Of a stretch of 64,000 nt of DNA, positions 44,560 through 53,403 are shown in pieces. The stretch spans positions 1 to 64,000 of the forward strand of contig DBWP01000015.1 in NCBI GenBank assembly GCA_002309075.1. The letters run 5' to 3'. The position numbers and the translations under genes are program-made. Each line of letters opens with the position of its first letter. Position 1 is the stretch's first letter. The stretch comes from Candidatus Saccharibacteria bacterium UBA1235. GTDB lineage: Bacteria; Patescibacteriota; Saccharimonadia; Saccharimonadales; Saccharimonadaceae. Below the pieces are notes generated by a model, which was not told the DNA's origin, ran no database searches, and saw nothing but the letters and a program-made list of their open reading frames with translations.

Positions 44560-45068
44560 AACTTAGCCTCCAAAACCTTCACCAATTTTACTTGCTCCTT
44601 AGCCAATCTCCCTAATTTCGTCGTTCCATCCGCCACAATCTTGCGTTTTTCTCTTACGCCTTCCAATTTTTCATAAAATTCCTCTGGCTCTTTCTTACAA
44701 TCAAACGCCAAAAGCTCTTCTAGACTCTTCTGATAATCAACATAGCTCGCCACAAAATCTATCCGCGTTTGACTAAAAATATTCTGATTATTAATCAAAT
44801 CTGTGTCTGGCAAGTTATTCTCCACCAGTCTCAAATTAAGCGGCGTAATAAAATTCGCTAAAATCACCTCATAATGATGACCAATATCCATCATCATTCT
44901 CGAATCACTCCGCTGCAAATCTCGCAAATTATCATGGATCGCCCCACAATAAGTAGAAATCACTTCTTTCTGTGCATCAGAAATCGCCATAACAGGGGCC
45001 GATATACCAAAAACTTGCAAAATAAGCGAAAGTATGATATAATGAAGAGATATACCTTTTTTCTTCAT
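44556..45068 (-). CDS. Secreted or anchored helical protein
   Basis: The 170-residue protein of unknown function has a hydrophobic N-terminal segment (about 6-28, cleavage possible after PVMA). It is followed by a mostly helical domain with two cysteines (TYCGAIHDNL and FDCKKEPEE) and Lys/Glu-rich heptad-like stretches at the end. TATAAT is six bases before the ATG (leaderless). It forms a two-gene unit with the overlapping 110-residue membrane protein. Confidence 0.6.
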   Translation of the reverse strand: MKKKGISLHYIILSLILQVFGISAPVMAISDAQKEVISTYCGAIHDNLRDLQRSDSRMMMDIGHHYEVILANFITPLNLRLVENNLPDTDLINNQNIFSQTRIDFVASYVDYQKSLEELLAFDCKKEPEEFYEKLEGVREKRKIVADGTTKLGRLAKEQVKLVKVLEAKL

Positions 45069-45080
45069 TCTTTAATTATA

Positions 45081-45797
45081 TCACATGCCCTCTAGCATGG
45101 CAGCATCAAGTCTTAGAGTTTTACCATCATTTAATATGAGTAAAGTTGCCCATCCGCTATTTCCCGCCTCGTTAGAATATATATTTTCTTTAATTCCAGC
45201 TCCAATTCCATCAACCACAAAACCGTCAATTTTTAACGTTCCTTTAACATTGAACGTATTTCCACTTTGCTCGTCAACCGGAACATATTGAACTGTTCCA
45301 TCCGTCATAATAAAACCTATTCCATTCTTAAAGCCTTCGAGCATCGTATTTGTAAGTAAAATCGGTTTGTAAATCTTGCCATTCACGCCATTAACCTGAC
45401 AGCTTTCTGACTCAGAATCCTCATCGGCATCTTCCCGTTCTATACTACATCTAATTATTTCCCCATTCTCAATTCTAATGCTGACATATTTATATTGATA
45501 ATCTTCATAATTTTCGTTATCGTCGTGATCATGGCTATCGCCTATCTCTATAGTCGAAGTGATACTAAGTGTGTAAGCCGCCGGCGCTTCTGCCGTTATA
45601 ACTGCATTCGAGCCCGTGCGAGAAATTTCACTTCCCGAAGCCGTCGAACCCTGCGTTGTCACATCGTTATTTCTCGTAACAAGCATTGCGATACCAAAAA
45701 CTAATCCGGCCACCGCCACCGCCGTCATAATAATTCCAAAAATTTTCCAATTAAACCTAGACCTTTTTGTTTCTTGTAAAATTATATCGTCTTGCAT
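45081..45797 (-). CDS. Membrane-anchored protein with His/Asp-rich stretch
   Basis: The 238-residue protein has a cytoplasmic start (RSRFNWK), one helix (about 18-41), then an outer beta-like domain. That begins with a Thr/Ser linker and a short GDSHDHDDNENYED stretch that might bind metal. Later, YVSIRIENGEIIRCSIER and GFKNGIGFIMTDGTVQYVP show repeated beta strands, and two cysteines (RCS and SCQ) may pair. Family unknown. Confidence 0.6.
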   Translation of the reverse strand: MQDDIILQETKRSRFNWKIFGIIMTAVAVAGLVFGIAMLVTRNNDVTTQGSTASGSEISRTGSNAVITAEAPAAYTLSITSTIEIGDSHDHDDNENYEDYQYKYVSIRIENGEIIRCSIEREDADEDSESESCQVNGVNGKIYKPILLTNTMLEGFKNGIGFIMTDGTVQYVPVDEQSGNTFNVKGTLKIDGFVVDGIGAGIKENIYSNEAGNSGWATLLILNDGKTLRLDAAMLEGM

Positions 45798-45833
45798 AAA
45801 AAATCCCTTTTATGCTTATAATTATATCACAAA

Positions 45834-47684
45834 CTAATCGCGTTTTAGCATTACAGTAAAGGCCTCTGACGGAATATCAATTTTTCCGAACCGTTTCATT
45901 CGTGCCTTACCGCGCTTTTGTTTTTCAAGAAGTTTTGCTTTTCGATCCCTATCACCAGTATGAATTTTTACCGTCACATCTTTTCGGTATGCACCAATCG
46001 TTTCGCGCGCAATAATTCTCGCACCGATCGCCGCTTGAAGCGCAACTTCCCAGTTTTGTCGAGGAATTACTTCCTTCAATTTTTTAGTCGTTTCTCGTCC
46101 GATTGCATCCGCCTCTGACCTGTGGCACATGATAGAAAGTGCATCAATTTTATGACCACCAACTAGAAAATCTACTCGCACTAAATCTTCTGTTCTGTAG
46201 CCAGAAAGTTCATAATTAAACGATGCATATCCGCTCGTCGCCGATTTTAACTGATCATAAAAATCCGTTAGAAGATTCGCCATCGGCGCCTCAAAATCAA
46301 TCACCGCCCGATCTTCAATATATGATAAATTCGTCTGCAGCCCGCGTTTTTCGTTAATAAGATTTAAGACATTTCCAATCATCGACTTTGGCAAAATAAT
46401 TTCGCCTTTTACCCAAGGCTCCCGAATTTCAAGAACCTCGCTCATGTCCGGAAGATCTGCCGCCGATTTGATTTCTAAAATCTCACCATTATTTAAAACT
46501 ACTTCATAATTTGTAGATGGATTCGTGATAATAAGATCGAGTCCAAATTCTCGCTCCAAACGTTCCCGAATAATATCCATATGGAGAAGCCCCAAAAAAC
46601 CAATCCGAAGCCCAAACCCAAGAACTGGCGAATTTTCCGGCTCATAAACCAGCGCCGAATCCGATAAGGAAAGTTTTTCAATCGCTTCTTTTAAATCTTT
46701 GTATTGATCATTCGATACAGGGAAAAATCCCGCATACACAAACGGAAGAACATGTTTATATCCAGGCAAAGCTTGCGCCGCTGGATTTTTTGCAATAGTC
46801 ACCGTATCACCAACTCGTGCTTCACGTGTAGTCTTTAAGTTTGTAACAATGTATCCAATCTCACCTTCTGACAATTTTTCTCGCGGCGACATTTTCGGCG
46901 TTAAAACTCCGACTTCAAGCGCCAAGCCCTTTGTTCCTGCCGCCATCATCAAAATTTCCGCATTCTTCTTAATTTCACCTTCAAAAATCCGAACATACAA
47001 AACCACCCCCCGATAATCATCAAAATAGGAGTCAAAAATCAAAGCTTTAGTAGAAACACCATCACTTAATTCTCGGCCCGCGTCCGCTCGGCCCGTCGCC
47101 ACGGGCGAGCGGCGCTTTTCCTCGCCTTGCCAGGCTCCGGATGACCTCGAATCAAGCGATGGCGTTTCTATTATGGCATCTAAAATTTTATCGACTCCAA
47201 GTCCGGTTTTACCCGAAGCTTCAATAATTTCGTCTCGCGAACATCCAAGAAGATTTATAATTTGTGCCGCTACGCCTTCCACATCTGCCGCAGGCAAATC
47301 AACTTTATTAATTACTGGAATAATTTTAAGATCCTGTTCAAGTGCAAGATAAACATTCGCGAGAGTCTGTGCCTGAATTCCCTGCGTTGCATCAACCACA
47401 AGCACCGCTGTCTCAACCGCCTGTAGACTCCTTGAAACTTCATATGAAAAATCCACGTGGCCCGGCGTATCGATTAAATTTAAAGTATATCCTTTCCAAT
47501 TCATCGTTACTGGCGCAAGTTTGATCGTAATACCCTTCTCGCGCTCAAGCTCCATTGAATCTAAAAGCTGCTCTTTCATTTCGCGCTTAGAAACCGTCCC
47601 GGAAAGCTCCATCATCCGATCCGCGATCGTCGATTTTCCATGATCAATATGCGCAATAATGCAAAAGTTTCGAATCTTATCCAT
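45834..47684 (-). CDS. lepA: Elongation factor 4 (LepA) with a palindromic in-frame insertion
   Basis: The 616-residue translational GTPase acts on the ribosome under stress. The G domain shows IAHIDHGKSTIADRM, DTPGHVDFSYEVSRSL and VINKVDLP. Domain II follows, with elongation-factor domains and the LepA-specific C-terminus (HKIDALSIMCHRSEA, REDTI-like and MKRFGKIDIPSEAF). Between the G domain and domain II, where E. coli has about ten residues, there are some thirty extra (SRSSGAWQGEEKRRSPVATG, ADAGRELSDGVS). They are encoded by a long inverted repeat (47048-47173) with a core also found in recX and murB. The site is a surface linker, so the protein should still fold. Confidence 0.95.
   Translation of the reverse strand: MDKIRNFCIIAHIDHGKSTIADRMMELSGTVSKREMKEQLLDSMELEREKGITIKLAPVTMNWKGYTLNLIDTPGHVDFSYEVSRSLQAVETAVLVVDATQGIQAQTLANVYLALEQDLKIIPVINKVDLPAADVEGVAAQIINLLGCSRDEIIEASGKTGLGVDKILDAIIETPSLDSRSSGAWQGEEKRRSPVATGRADAGRELSDGVSTKALIFDSYFDDYRGVVLYVRIFEGEIKKNAEILMMAAGTKGLALEVGVLTPKMSPREKLSEGEIGYIVTNLKTTREARVGDTVTIAKNPAAQALPGYKHVLPFVYAGFFPVSNDQYKDLKEAIEKLSLSDSALVYEPENSPVLGFGLRIGFLGLLHMDIIRERLEREFGLDLIITNPSTNYEVVLNNGEILEIKSAADLPDMSEVLEIREPWVKGEIILPKSMIGNVLNLINEKRGLQTNLSYIEDRAVIDFEAPMANLLTDFYDQLKSATSGYASFNYELSGYRTEDLVRVDFLVGGHKIDALSIMCHRSEADAIGRETTKKLKEVIPRQNWEVALQAAIGARIIARETIGAYRKDVTVKIHTGDRDRKAKLLEKQKRGKARMKRFGKIDIPSEAFTVMLKRD
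47048..47173. repeat. Coding palindromic element in lepA
   Basis: The outer arms (TAGAAACACCATCACTTAAT on the plus strand and its near-complement on the other side) differ only at four A/G positions over about 26 bases, so every change keeps a G-U pair in RNA. The inner core on the minus strand reads CTCGCCCGT-GGCG-ACGGGCCGAG. The frame stays open. Confidence 0.8.
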
Positions 47685-47713
47685 ATATACTATATTATAT
47701 AATATTTCACAAA

Positions 47714-47742
47714 AAAATAAACCCCTATACGGGGGTTTATTT
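47714..47742. terminator. Bidirectional rho-independent terminator
   Basis: AAATAAACCCC/GGGGGTTTATTT with a five-base loop lies after the 338-residue membrane protein gene and before lepA. Confidence 0.85.
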
Positions 47743-47752
47743 TCTTTAATAA

Positions 47753-48769
47753 TTAGAGATGTACTGTAGATTCTCCAGAATCATCCCGGCAAGTAGTTCC
47801 AAAGAAAGCTTTCTTCAAGTCTTCTGTATTATATTCGCTACAACTAGCATAATCCTGTCCCCCGTAGAAGAATTGCCATTCAGCTGTTGGGCTAACTCGG
47901 TAAAACTCCCCGCGTCCGCCATTCATGCCGACGGTTATTCTTTGATGAGAATCAGCCCCATCTATTATTTTACCACCAGGATGTAATTTTATAGGATATT
48001 CACCAGTTTTATTATAATATGCCATTATAAGCGATTTAGCTAAAGTTTTTTCTTCATCCGTTAACCAAGACCAATTAGCTTCCGCACAGTCTAAATAAAC
48101 CTCTGTATTATCATCAAAAATCCCACATACGACATTGATATTTGCATTATAATATCCCTCGAGAATTGGGCCAGCAGAACCCATAAATGGAATTTCACCA
48201 ATAGCACTAAAACCAGCGTCTACCAAATTAGCGCTCATTACCGAAACAGTATTCCCAGCATTTGATGTACTTATTGATGCCTCAAGAACATTTTCTAACG
48301 GCACAAACGTTTCCGTTCCATCAAACTTATATGACAAATCAAACATATTATCGCCCCGGATCTCACCACCAAAATTATCGAAACTAGACATTATATTCGT
48401 CATCAAATCTCTAACGCCCTTATATTCCGACACGGTACTTCCAGTAGCTGTCCCGTTATTTTCATCCGGCGTAGTTGTTGAACCGTTATTATTTGCGTTT
48501 GGATTGTTTGTTGGTTTATTCCCAACATAGCTTATACCAAAGAACAAAGCTATAACCGCAAAAATCAATGCAAGCGCGCCAAGCACAATGGCAAGAATTT
48601 TTATCTTTTTTATCGATGAGTCTGTAGTTGCCGAAGTAACCACCGGTACCACCGGCGTCGACTCAGACATCGGTTCAGACACTGATGCTGATGCATTTAA
48701 AGGATTATCTTGTTGTACTGGTGCATCATTAGCCCCAGCTTGTTGATTAAAGCTATTCTGATCTTCCAT
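47753..48769 (-). CDS. Single-pass membrane protein with Pro/Ser-rich N-terminus
   Basis: The 338-residue protein has a low-complexity, probably cytoplasmic N-terminus (~55 residues), one helix (about 57-80, ILAIVLGALALIFAVIALFFG), an Asn/Thr linker (TNNPNANNNGSTTTPDENNG) and an outer domain of ~230 residues. The outer domain has five cysteines (NVVCGIF, YLDCAEA, DYASCSEY, TTCRDD) and ends CRDDSGESTVHL. The plan matches the protein at 8362. Function unknown. TATAAT is six bases before the ATG. Confidence 0.65.
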   Translation of the reverse strand: MEDQNSFNQQAGANDAPVQQDNPLNASASVSEPMSESTPVVPVVTSATTDSSIKKIKILAIVLGALALIFAVIALFFGISYVGNKPTNNPNANNNGSTTTPDENNGTATGSTVSEYKGVRDLMTNIMSSFDNFGGEIRGDNMFDLSYKFDGTETFVPLENVLEASISTSNAGNTVSVMSANLVDAGFSAIGEIPFMGSAGPILEGYYNANINVVCGIFDDNTEVYLDCAEANWSWLTDEEKTLAKSLIMAYYNKTGEYPIKLHPGGKIIDGADSHQRITVGMNGGRGEFYRVSPTAEWQFFYGGQDYASCSEYNTEDLKKAFFGTTCRDDSGESTVHL

Positions 48770-48793
48770 AAGTATATTATAACATACTTATGT

Positions 48794-50971
48794 TTATTCA
48801 ACTCCGATCATCGAAAGCGATAATTTCCCTCTTTCATCAACCGCTACGAGTCTTACACGTATCTTGTCTCCAACATGCAAAACTTCGTCAACGCTTTTAA
48901 GTCGCTTCTTGTCCGTAATTTGCGAAATATGAAGCATCCCATCAACTCCTGGCATAATATTTACGAACGCGCCAAAATCCTTAATCGTCACAACCGTTCC
49001 TTCGTAAATTTTTCCAACTTCCGGCTCATCAATCAAAGAATGAATCCAATCTAGAGCTTTTTTAATACTCTCAGCGTTCGTGCCAGCCACTGTCACAAGC
49101 CCAGAATCTTCAATATCAACTTCCGCACCAGTTTCCGACGTAATCTTATTAATCGTTTCGCCGCCCTTGCCAATAATCATTCCGATCTTTTCCGGCTTCA
49201 CCATCAATTTTTCAATTTGTGGCGCAAACTTAGAAATCTCCGCACGCGGCTTATCGATCACACTCATGATATGATCGAGGATAAACATTCGTCCTTCATG
49301 ACTTTGCTTCAAGGCTTTTTCCATAATTTCAACTGGAAGGCCATGCACTTTCATGTCCATTTGGAGCGCAGTAATACCTTCAGTTGTACCAGTTACCTTA
49401 AAGTCCATATCACCCGCAAAATCTTCCGCGTCCATAAGGTCCGTAAGAACATACGCCTTATCGATGTCTGAAGCTTCGATTGGCTGTCCCTTAGGAACAT
49501 CCACCATAAGCCCCATCGCCACACCAGAAACTGGGCGCGAAATTGGCACACCTGCATCCATCAAAGCCATACAAGACGAACAAGTCGCAGCCATCGAAGT
49601 CGAACCATTTTGCGACATAATTTCAGTCACCGAACGAATCGCGTAAGGGAAATCTTCTTCAGAAGGAAGTACTGGAATCAAAGCTCTTTCCGCCAAATAT
49701 CCGTGTCCAATCTCACGACGTCCTGGCGAACCAATTCGTCCCGGCTCTCCAACCGTATAAGACGGCGCGTTATAATGATGCATATAGCGACGCTTTCCGT
49801 TCGTCACTTCCATCGTATCGACTTCTTGCGCATAAGACAAAGGTGCAAGCGTCACAATATTCATCGCCTGTGTTACGCCACGCGTAAAGAGCGACGAACC
49901 ATGCGTTCTTGGCAAAATCCCAACTTGCGAAGACAGAGGTCGTACTTCGTTTAATTTTCGTCCATCCGGACGCACGCCTTCCTCAACAATACCACGTCGA
50001 ACTTCTTTATGAACGGCAAGTTCAAACGCCTGATCATAAACATCACGCAAATTCTCGTCATACCATTCAACTTTTTCGTTATCCGTCTCGCCCTGACCTT
50101 TAGACAATGCAAACTCATCATGCATCGCGTATTTAATATCATCGAGCATCTGCGCGCGTTCCATCACATTTCCACGAATCTTCGAGCCAAATTTGCTCGC
50201 CGTCCAGTTAGCAACTTCTTCTAAAATCGCTTCATCTGGCAAAACCAATTCATATTCCTGCTCTGGAGCCGCAACCTGCTTAGAAAGTTCGCGCTGTAAG
50301 TCCAAAACCGGCTGCACATTCGAAACTGCCCAATGCATCGCTTCTAGAATCGTCTCTTCAGGAACTTCTTTCGCGCCCGCCTCAACCATCATAATCTTGC
50401 CATCTTTGCAAGCCACCACAAGATCAAGCGGCGAAATTTCGCGCTCTTCTGGGCTTAAGAAGCCCTTAAATTCACCACCAATTCGTCCAATCCTAATTCC
50501 AGCAATTGGCCCGTCAAACGGCACACCCGCATTCATGAGCGCAGAAGACGCCGCAATCATCGCTACACAATCCGGCCTAAAATTCGGATCCATCGACAAA
50601 ACCGTACAAACCACCTGCACTTCCTGACGGTAGCCCTTCGGGAAAAGCGGGCGAATCGGTCGGTCAATTAACCGCCCCACAAGAACCGCCTCATCCGCCG
50701 GTTTTCCTTCACGCTTAATAAATTTCGATCCACTAATTTTCCCCGCCGCATACCATTTTTCTTCATAATCAATCGATAACGGGAAGAAATCTTGTACTAC
50801 TGGCTTCGTTCCAACTACTACCGACCCTAGAACCACTGTGTCACCATAAGTAACCAAAACACTAGACGTTGTTCTAAATCCAACCCGATTCACCTCAAGC
50901 GTCAATTTCCGCCCCAACCACTCCGTTGAAACCTGAATCGTCTTTTTTCCGTTCGGATTAATAATCTCCAT
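48794..50971 (-). CDS. pnp: Polynucleotide phosphorylase
   Basis: The 725-residue 3'-5' exoribonuclease uses phosphate to degrade RNA. Two RNase PH domains flank a helical linker (first: GDTVVLGSVV, REGKPADEAVLVGRLIDRPIRPLFP; second: GVRPDGRKLNEVRPLSSQVG, RTHGSSLFTRGVTQAM, and the metal motif DAEDFAGDMDFKVTGT). A KH domain (IGMIIGKGGETINKITSETGAEV) and an S1 domain (GKIYEGTVVTIKDFGAFVNIMPG) end it. AAAGGA lies before the ATG. The ~80-base leader can form a CAGATAT/ATATCTG hairpin, perhaps an autoregulation site as known for pnp elsewhere. Confidence 0.96.
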   Translation of the reverse strand: MEIINPNGKKTIQVSTEWLGRKLTLEVNRVGFRTTSSVLVTYGDTVVLGSVVVGTKPVVQDFFPLSIDYEEKWYAAGKISGSKFIKREGKPADEAVLVGRLIDRPIRPLFPKGYRQEVQVVCTVLSMDPNFRPDCVAMIAASSALMNAGVPFDGPIAGIRIGRIGGEFKGFLSPEEREISPLDLVVACKDGKIMMVEAGAKEVPEETILEAMHWAVSNVQPVLDLQRELSKQVAAPEQEYELVLPDEAILEEVANWTASKFGSKIRGNVMERAQMLDDIKYAMHDEFALSKGQGETDNEKVEWYDENLRDVYDQAFELAVHKEVRRGIVEEGVRPDGRKLNEVRPLSSQVGILPRTHGSSLFTRGVTQAMNIVTLAPLSYAQEVDTMEVTNGKRRYMHHYNAPSYTVGEPGRIGSPGRREIGHGYLAERALIPVLPSEEDFPYAIRSVTEIMSQNGSTSMAATCSSCMALMDAGVPISRPVSGVAMGLMVDVPKGQPIEASDIDKAYVLTDLMDAEDFAGDMDFKVTGTTEGITALQMDMKVHGLPVEIMEKALKQSHEGRMFILDHIMSVIDKPRAEISKFAPQIEKLMVKPEKIGMIIGKGGETINKITSETGAEVDIEDSGLVTVAGTNAESIKKALDWIHSLIDEPEVGKIYEGTVVTIKDFGAFVNIMPGVDGMLHISQITDKKRLKSVDEVLHVGDKIRVRLVAVDERGKLSLSMIGVE

Positions 50972-50997
50972 GAAAATATCCTTTCTTGGGAAAACTC

Positions 50998-51024
50998 CAG
51001 ATATAAGCCCCTATCTCATATCTG
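50998..51024 (-). promoter_or_regulatory. Hairpin in the pnp leader
   Basis: CAGATAT/ATATCTG with a 13-base loop lies in the 5' leader of pnp, about 27 bases before the ATG. The promoter is TTGCTA-17-TACAAT (to 51053), overlapping the divergent promoter of the alarmone synthetase. Confidence 0.45.
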
Positions 51025-51065
51025 CCGTCTTCCCCTTGTTAATGTTATATCTATTGTACCACAGC

Positions 51066-51094
51066 TTGACTTTTTTAGCAATCTGTGCTATAAT
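51066..51094 (+). promoter_or_regulatory. Promoter of the alarmone synthetase gene
   Basis: TTGACT, 17 bases ending TGTGC, and TATAAT. The leader then folds a GATGGGG/CCTCATC hairpin (51101-51122) before GGGGAGGTG. Confidence 0.8.
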
Positions 51095-51155
51095 AAGAAA
51101 GATGGGGTAATTCTGCCTCATCGAACTTTGAAATTCTCAGGGGAGGTGTAGTTAA

Positions 51156-51788
51156 TTGGACTACAGAGACGAAGATTTGTTGGAAGAAATGTTCGAAAAG
51201 TACGCAGATGAGTGCGAAGACGCTTTAAATATCGCTCTCGCACGAATCAAAAACGTAAAAAGCGCAATTGAGCGCGCCGGAGATGACAGCCATATTGATC
51301 TCCTTGCTAGTCGCATTAAAACCTTTGAATCGACAAAGGAGAAATGCGGACGCAGAGGGTATGATTTTAATATGAAGAGCATTAAGAAGAATGTTCGGGA
51401 CATCGCCGGAATCCGCATTATTACTGTTTTCAGAGACGAAATTTATTCTGTCGTGGAGATGCTTCATCATATTCCAGGACTGAACGTCGAAGACGAAACG
51501 GATTATGTGAAATGCCCGAAGCAAAACGGCTACTCAAGCTACCATATGCACGTTTTGGTTGAAATCTACAATCCTATAGAGAATAGCACAAAGCTAATCC
51601 CTATCGAAATTCAGATTAGGAGTCAGAGCATGCACTACTGGGCTTCAGCGGAGCACAAGTTAAAGTACAAAAATAGCGACGCTGATCCAAGAGTGGCAGA
51701 ATCATTCAAAAACCTTGCTGATTCTTTAGCTAAATCGGACGAGATCGCAATTCAATTACGCGACGCGAACAAAGATTCTTCCAACTAA
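51156..51788 (+). CDS. Small alarmone synthetase (RelQ/RelP-type)
   Basis: The 210-residue RelA/SpoT nucleotidyltransferase-domain protein probably makes (p)ppGpp. It has the synthetase motifs only: NVRDIAGIRIITVFRDEIY, KQNGYSSYHMHVLVEI, and IEIQIRSQSMHYWASAEHKLKYK. It has no HD hydrolase, TGS or ACT domain, as in RelQ/RelP of Bacillota. It starts at TTG after GGGGAGGTG. The start codon, leader and promoter form differ from the leaderless neighbours and suggest acquisition from Bacillota. A terminator follows directly. Confidence 0.9.
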   Translation: MDYRDEDLLEEMFEKYADECEDALNIALARIKNVKSAIERAGDDSHIDLLASRIKTFESTKEKCGRRGYDFNMKSIKKNVRDIAGIRIITVFRDEIYSVVEMLHHIPGLNVEDETDYVKCPKQNGYSSYHMHVLVEIYNPIENSTKLIPIEIQIRSQSMHYWASAEHKLKYKNSDADPRVAESFKNLADSLAKSDEIAIQLRDANKDSSN

Positions 51789-51817
51789 CAAAAACCCCGC
51801 TTCACGCGGGGATTTTT
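51789..51817 (+). terminator. Rho-independent terminator
   Basis: CCCCGC/GCGGGG with a five-base loop, preceded by A5 and followed by T5, lies between the alarmone synthetase and convergent rpsO. Confidence 0.85.
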
Positions 51818-51828
51818 CTTTTCTAAAG

Positions 51829-52095
51829 TTATTTCCTAAGTCCGAGCTTAGCAACAGTCTTCTTATATAGCTCAAAGTTAGTCTCTTCGAGGTACTTAAG
51901 AAGTTTTTTACGCTTCCCGACCATCTGCATGAGACCGCGTTTAGCCATAAAGTCATGTTTATTATTCTTAACGTGCTCAGTCACCTCTTTGATGCGAGCG
52001 GTAAGAATAGCCACTTGAACTTCAGGAGAACCAACATCGGCTTTGTTACGAGCGACACTGGCAATAGCTTTATCCTTATTCTCTTTTGTTATCAT
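51829..52095 (-). CDS. rpsO: 30S ribosomal protein S15
   Basis: The 88-residue S15 binds 16S rRNA early in 30S assembly. DVGSPEVQVAILTARIKEVTEHVKNNKHDF and GLMQMVGKRKKLLKYLEETN are the conserved helices. TATAAT lies six bases before the ATG, so the mRNA seems leaderless, unusual for a ribosomal protein gene. It is divergent from truB across a 38-base gap. In many bacteria rpsO lies just before pnp; here they are near but separated by the alarmone synthetase. Confidence 0.96.
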   Translation of the reverse strand: MITKENKDKAIASVARNKADVGSPEVQVAILTARIKEVTEHVKNNKHDFMAKRGLMQMVGKRKKLLKYLEETNFELYKKTVAKLGLRK

Positions 52096-52133
52096 ACCCC
52101 CATTATAACACAGTTTTATGGTATAATCAAGAG

Positions 52134-52790
52134 ATGAATCCTGAAGACCGAATCATCTTAATCGATAAACCTGCTGGAATTTCCAGTTTTGGTGTCGTAG
52201 CTAAAGTTCGCGCAAGGCTCCGCGACGAATTTGGACATAAGGTTAAGGTCGGCCACACCGGAACACTCGACCCTTTCGCAACAGGCCTTCTAATTTTACT
52301 ATCTGGCAAAATGACTAAAAAATCGGGAGATTTCTTAAAACTTGACAAGGTTTACGAAGCAACCCTAAAGCTCGGTTACGTTTCTTCCACTGGCGATCCA
52401 GAAGGAGAGATTCAAGAATATCCAAGCGAAGGGCCAGAAGATGAGCGTTCCGAGAAAGACGTATCTCTGGTGCTTAACAGCTTCGTTGGTGAAATTGAAC
52501 AAACTCCCCCTCGTTTTAGCGCTATCAAAATTAATGGTGAGCGCGCTTATAAACTAGCCCGGAAAGGTAAAGATTTTGAGATCCCTTCCCGTAAAGTCAC
52601 CATATATAGCATTGAAATTTTGGACTATAATTATCCTGAATTAAAAATCCGCTGTCATGTTAGTTCTGGTACATATATTCGGACTCTCGCCGAAGACATC
52701 GGCAAAAAACTCGGAACCGGCGCTTATCTAACATCGCTTCGTCGTCTCAAAATCGCAAACTACGACGTAAAAGATGCTTCTGTGCTATAA
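52134..52790 (+). CDS. truB: tRNA pseudouridine-55 synthase TruB
   Basis: The 218-residue enzyme converts U55 of tRNA to pseudouridine. IILIDKPAGISSFGVVAKVR, KVGHTGTLDPFATGLLILLSGKMTK (catalytic Asp), QTPPRFSAIKINGERAYKLARKG and RCHVSSGTYIRTLAEDIG are the family motifs. It is shorter than E. coli TruB (314) and lacks a long C-terminal PUA region. I chose ATG 52134, six bases after TATAAT; a longer open frame begins inside the divergent rpsO promoter. Its stop codon lies in the -10 of the next gene. Confidence 0.95.
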   Translation: MNPEDRIILIDKPAGISSFGVVAKVRARLRDEFGHKVKVGHTGTLDPFATGLLILLSGKMTKKSGDFLKLDKVYEATLKLGYVSSTGDPEGEIQEYPSEGPEDERSEKDVSLVLNSFVGEIEQTPPRFSAIKINGERAYKLARKGKDFEIPSRKVTIYSIEILDYNYPELKIRCHVSSGTYIRTLAEDIGKKLGTGAYLTSLRRLKIANYDVKDASVL

Positions 52791-52797
52791 TTAGGTT

Positions 52798-53403
52798 ATG
52801 TTAGTTTATGCATCAAAGTTAATTGGCGCTCCAATTCTCAGCATGCAATCTGCTGGCCCGATCGGAGTTATTACTGATCTCGTCGTAGACCCAAATACTC
52901 TTAAAATTCTCGCTTTTCGCATTAAAGGTCCGCTCGTTAAAACTGCAAATATTCTTGATGTAAAATCCGTCCGAGAATATTCTAAATATGGTTGCGTCGT
53001 GGATTCAATTGACGAACTCGTCGAAAAAGGCGATATTATAAAAGTTAGTGAAATTATTGATCTTAATTTTGATTTAAATGGCCTTAAAGTTGAAACTAAA
53101 AAGAAAACTAAACTCGGCCACGTCATTGATTTTACCGTCACTTCAGAAGATTTTAACGTAAAGCAAATTATCGTAAAACGCCCGCTTGTCAAAAGTTTTC
53201 TTGATTCTGAGCTTATTATCCCACGTAGCGAAATTACCGAAGTCACCGATTATAAAATAATCGTAAAAGACGAAGAAAAAACTATTAAAGAAAAAGCTGA
53301 AACAACCGAATTTGTGCCAAATTTTGTCAATCCTTTTCGTAAGACCGAACCAGCTCACTCGCCAGCTGCCACGCAAACCCCTGCCGACACAGATATTGAG
53401 TAA
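52798..53403 (+). CDS. Tandem PRC-barrel protein
   Basis: The 201-residue protein has two PRC-barrel-like domains (about 1-90 and 95-170): LIGAPILSMQSAGPIGVITDLVVD and KLGHVIDFTVTSEDFNVKQIIVKRP, each ending with a short helix/strand pair. PRC barrels mediate RNA or protein contacts (for example RimM in ribosome maturation). A role near translation fits the truB neighbour, but this is not RimM itself. TGTGCTATAAT, which contains the truB stop, lies six bases before the ATG. Its 3' end overlaps convergent recX by 77 bases. Confidence 0.82.
   Translation: MLVYASKLIGAPILSMQSAGPIGVITDLVVDPNTLKILAFRIKGPLVKTANILDVKSVREYSKYGCVVDSIDELVEKGDIIKVSEIIDLNFDLNGLKVETKKKTKLGHVIDFTVTSEDFNVKQIIVKRPLVKSFLDSELIIPRSEITEVTDYKIIVKDEEKTIKEKAETTEFVPNFVNPFRKTEPAHSPAATQTPADTDIE

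Noticed and set aside
47048..47173. Terminator or attenuator inside lepA
   Set aside because: There is no T run, the frame stays open, and the same core occurs in two other coding sequences.
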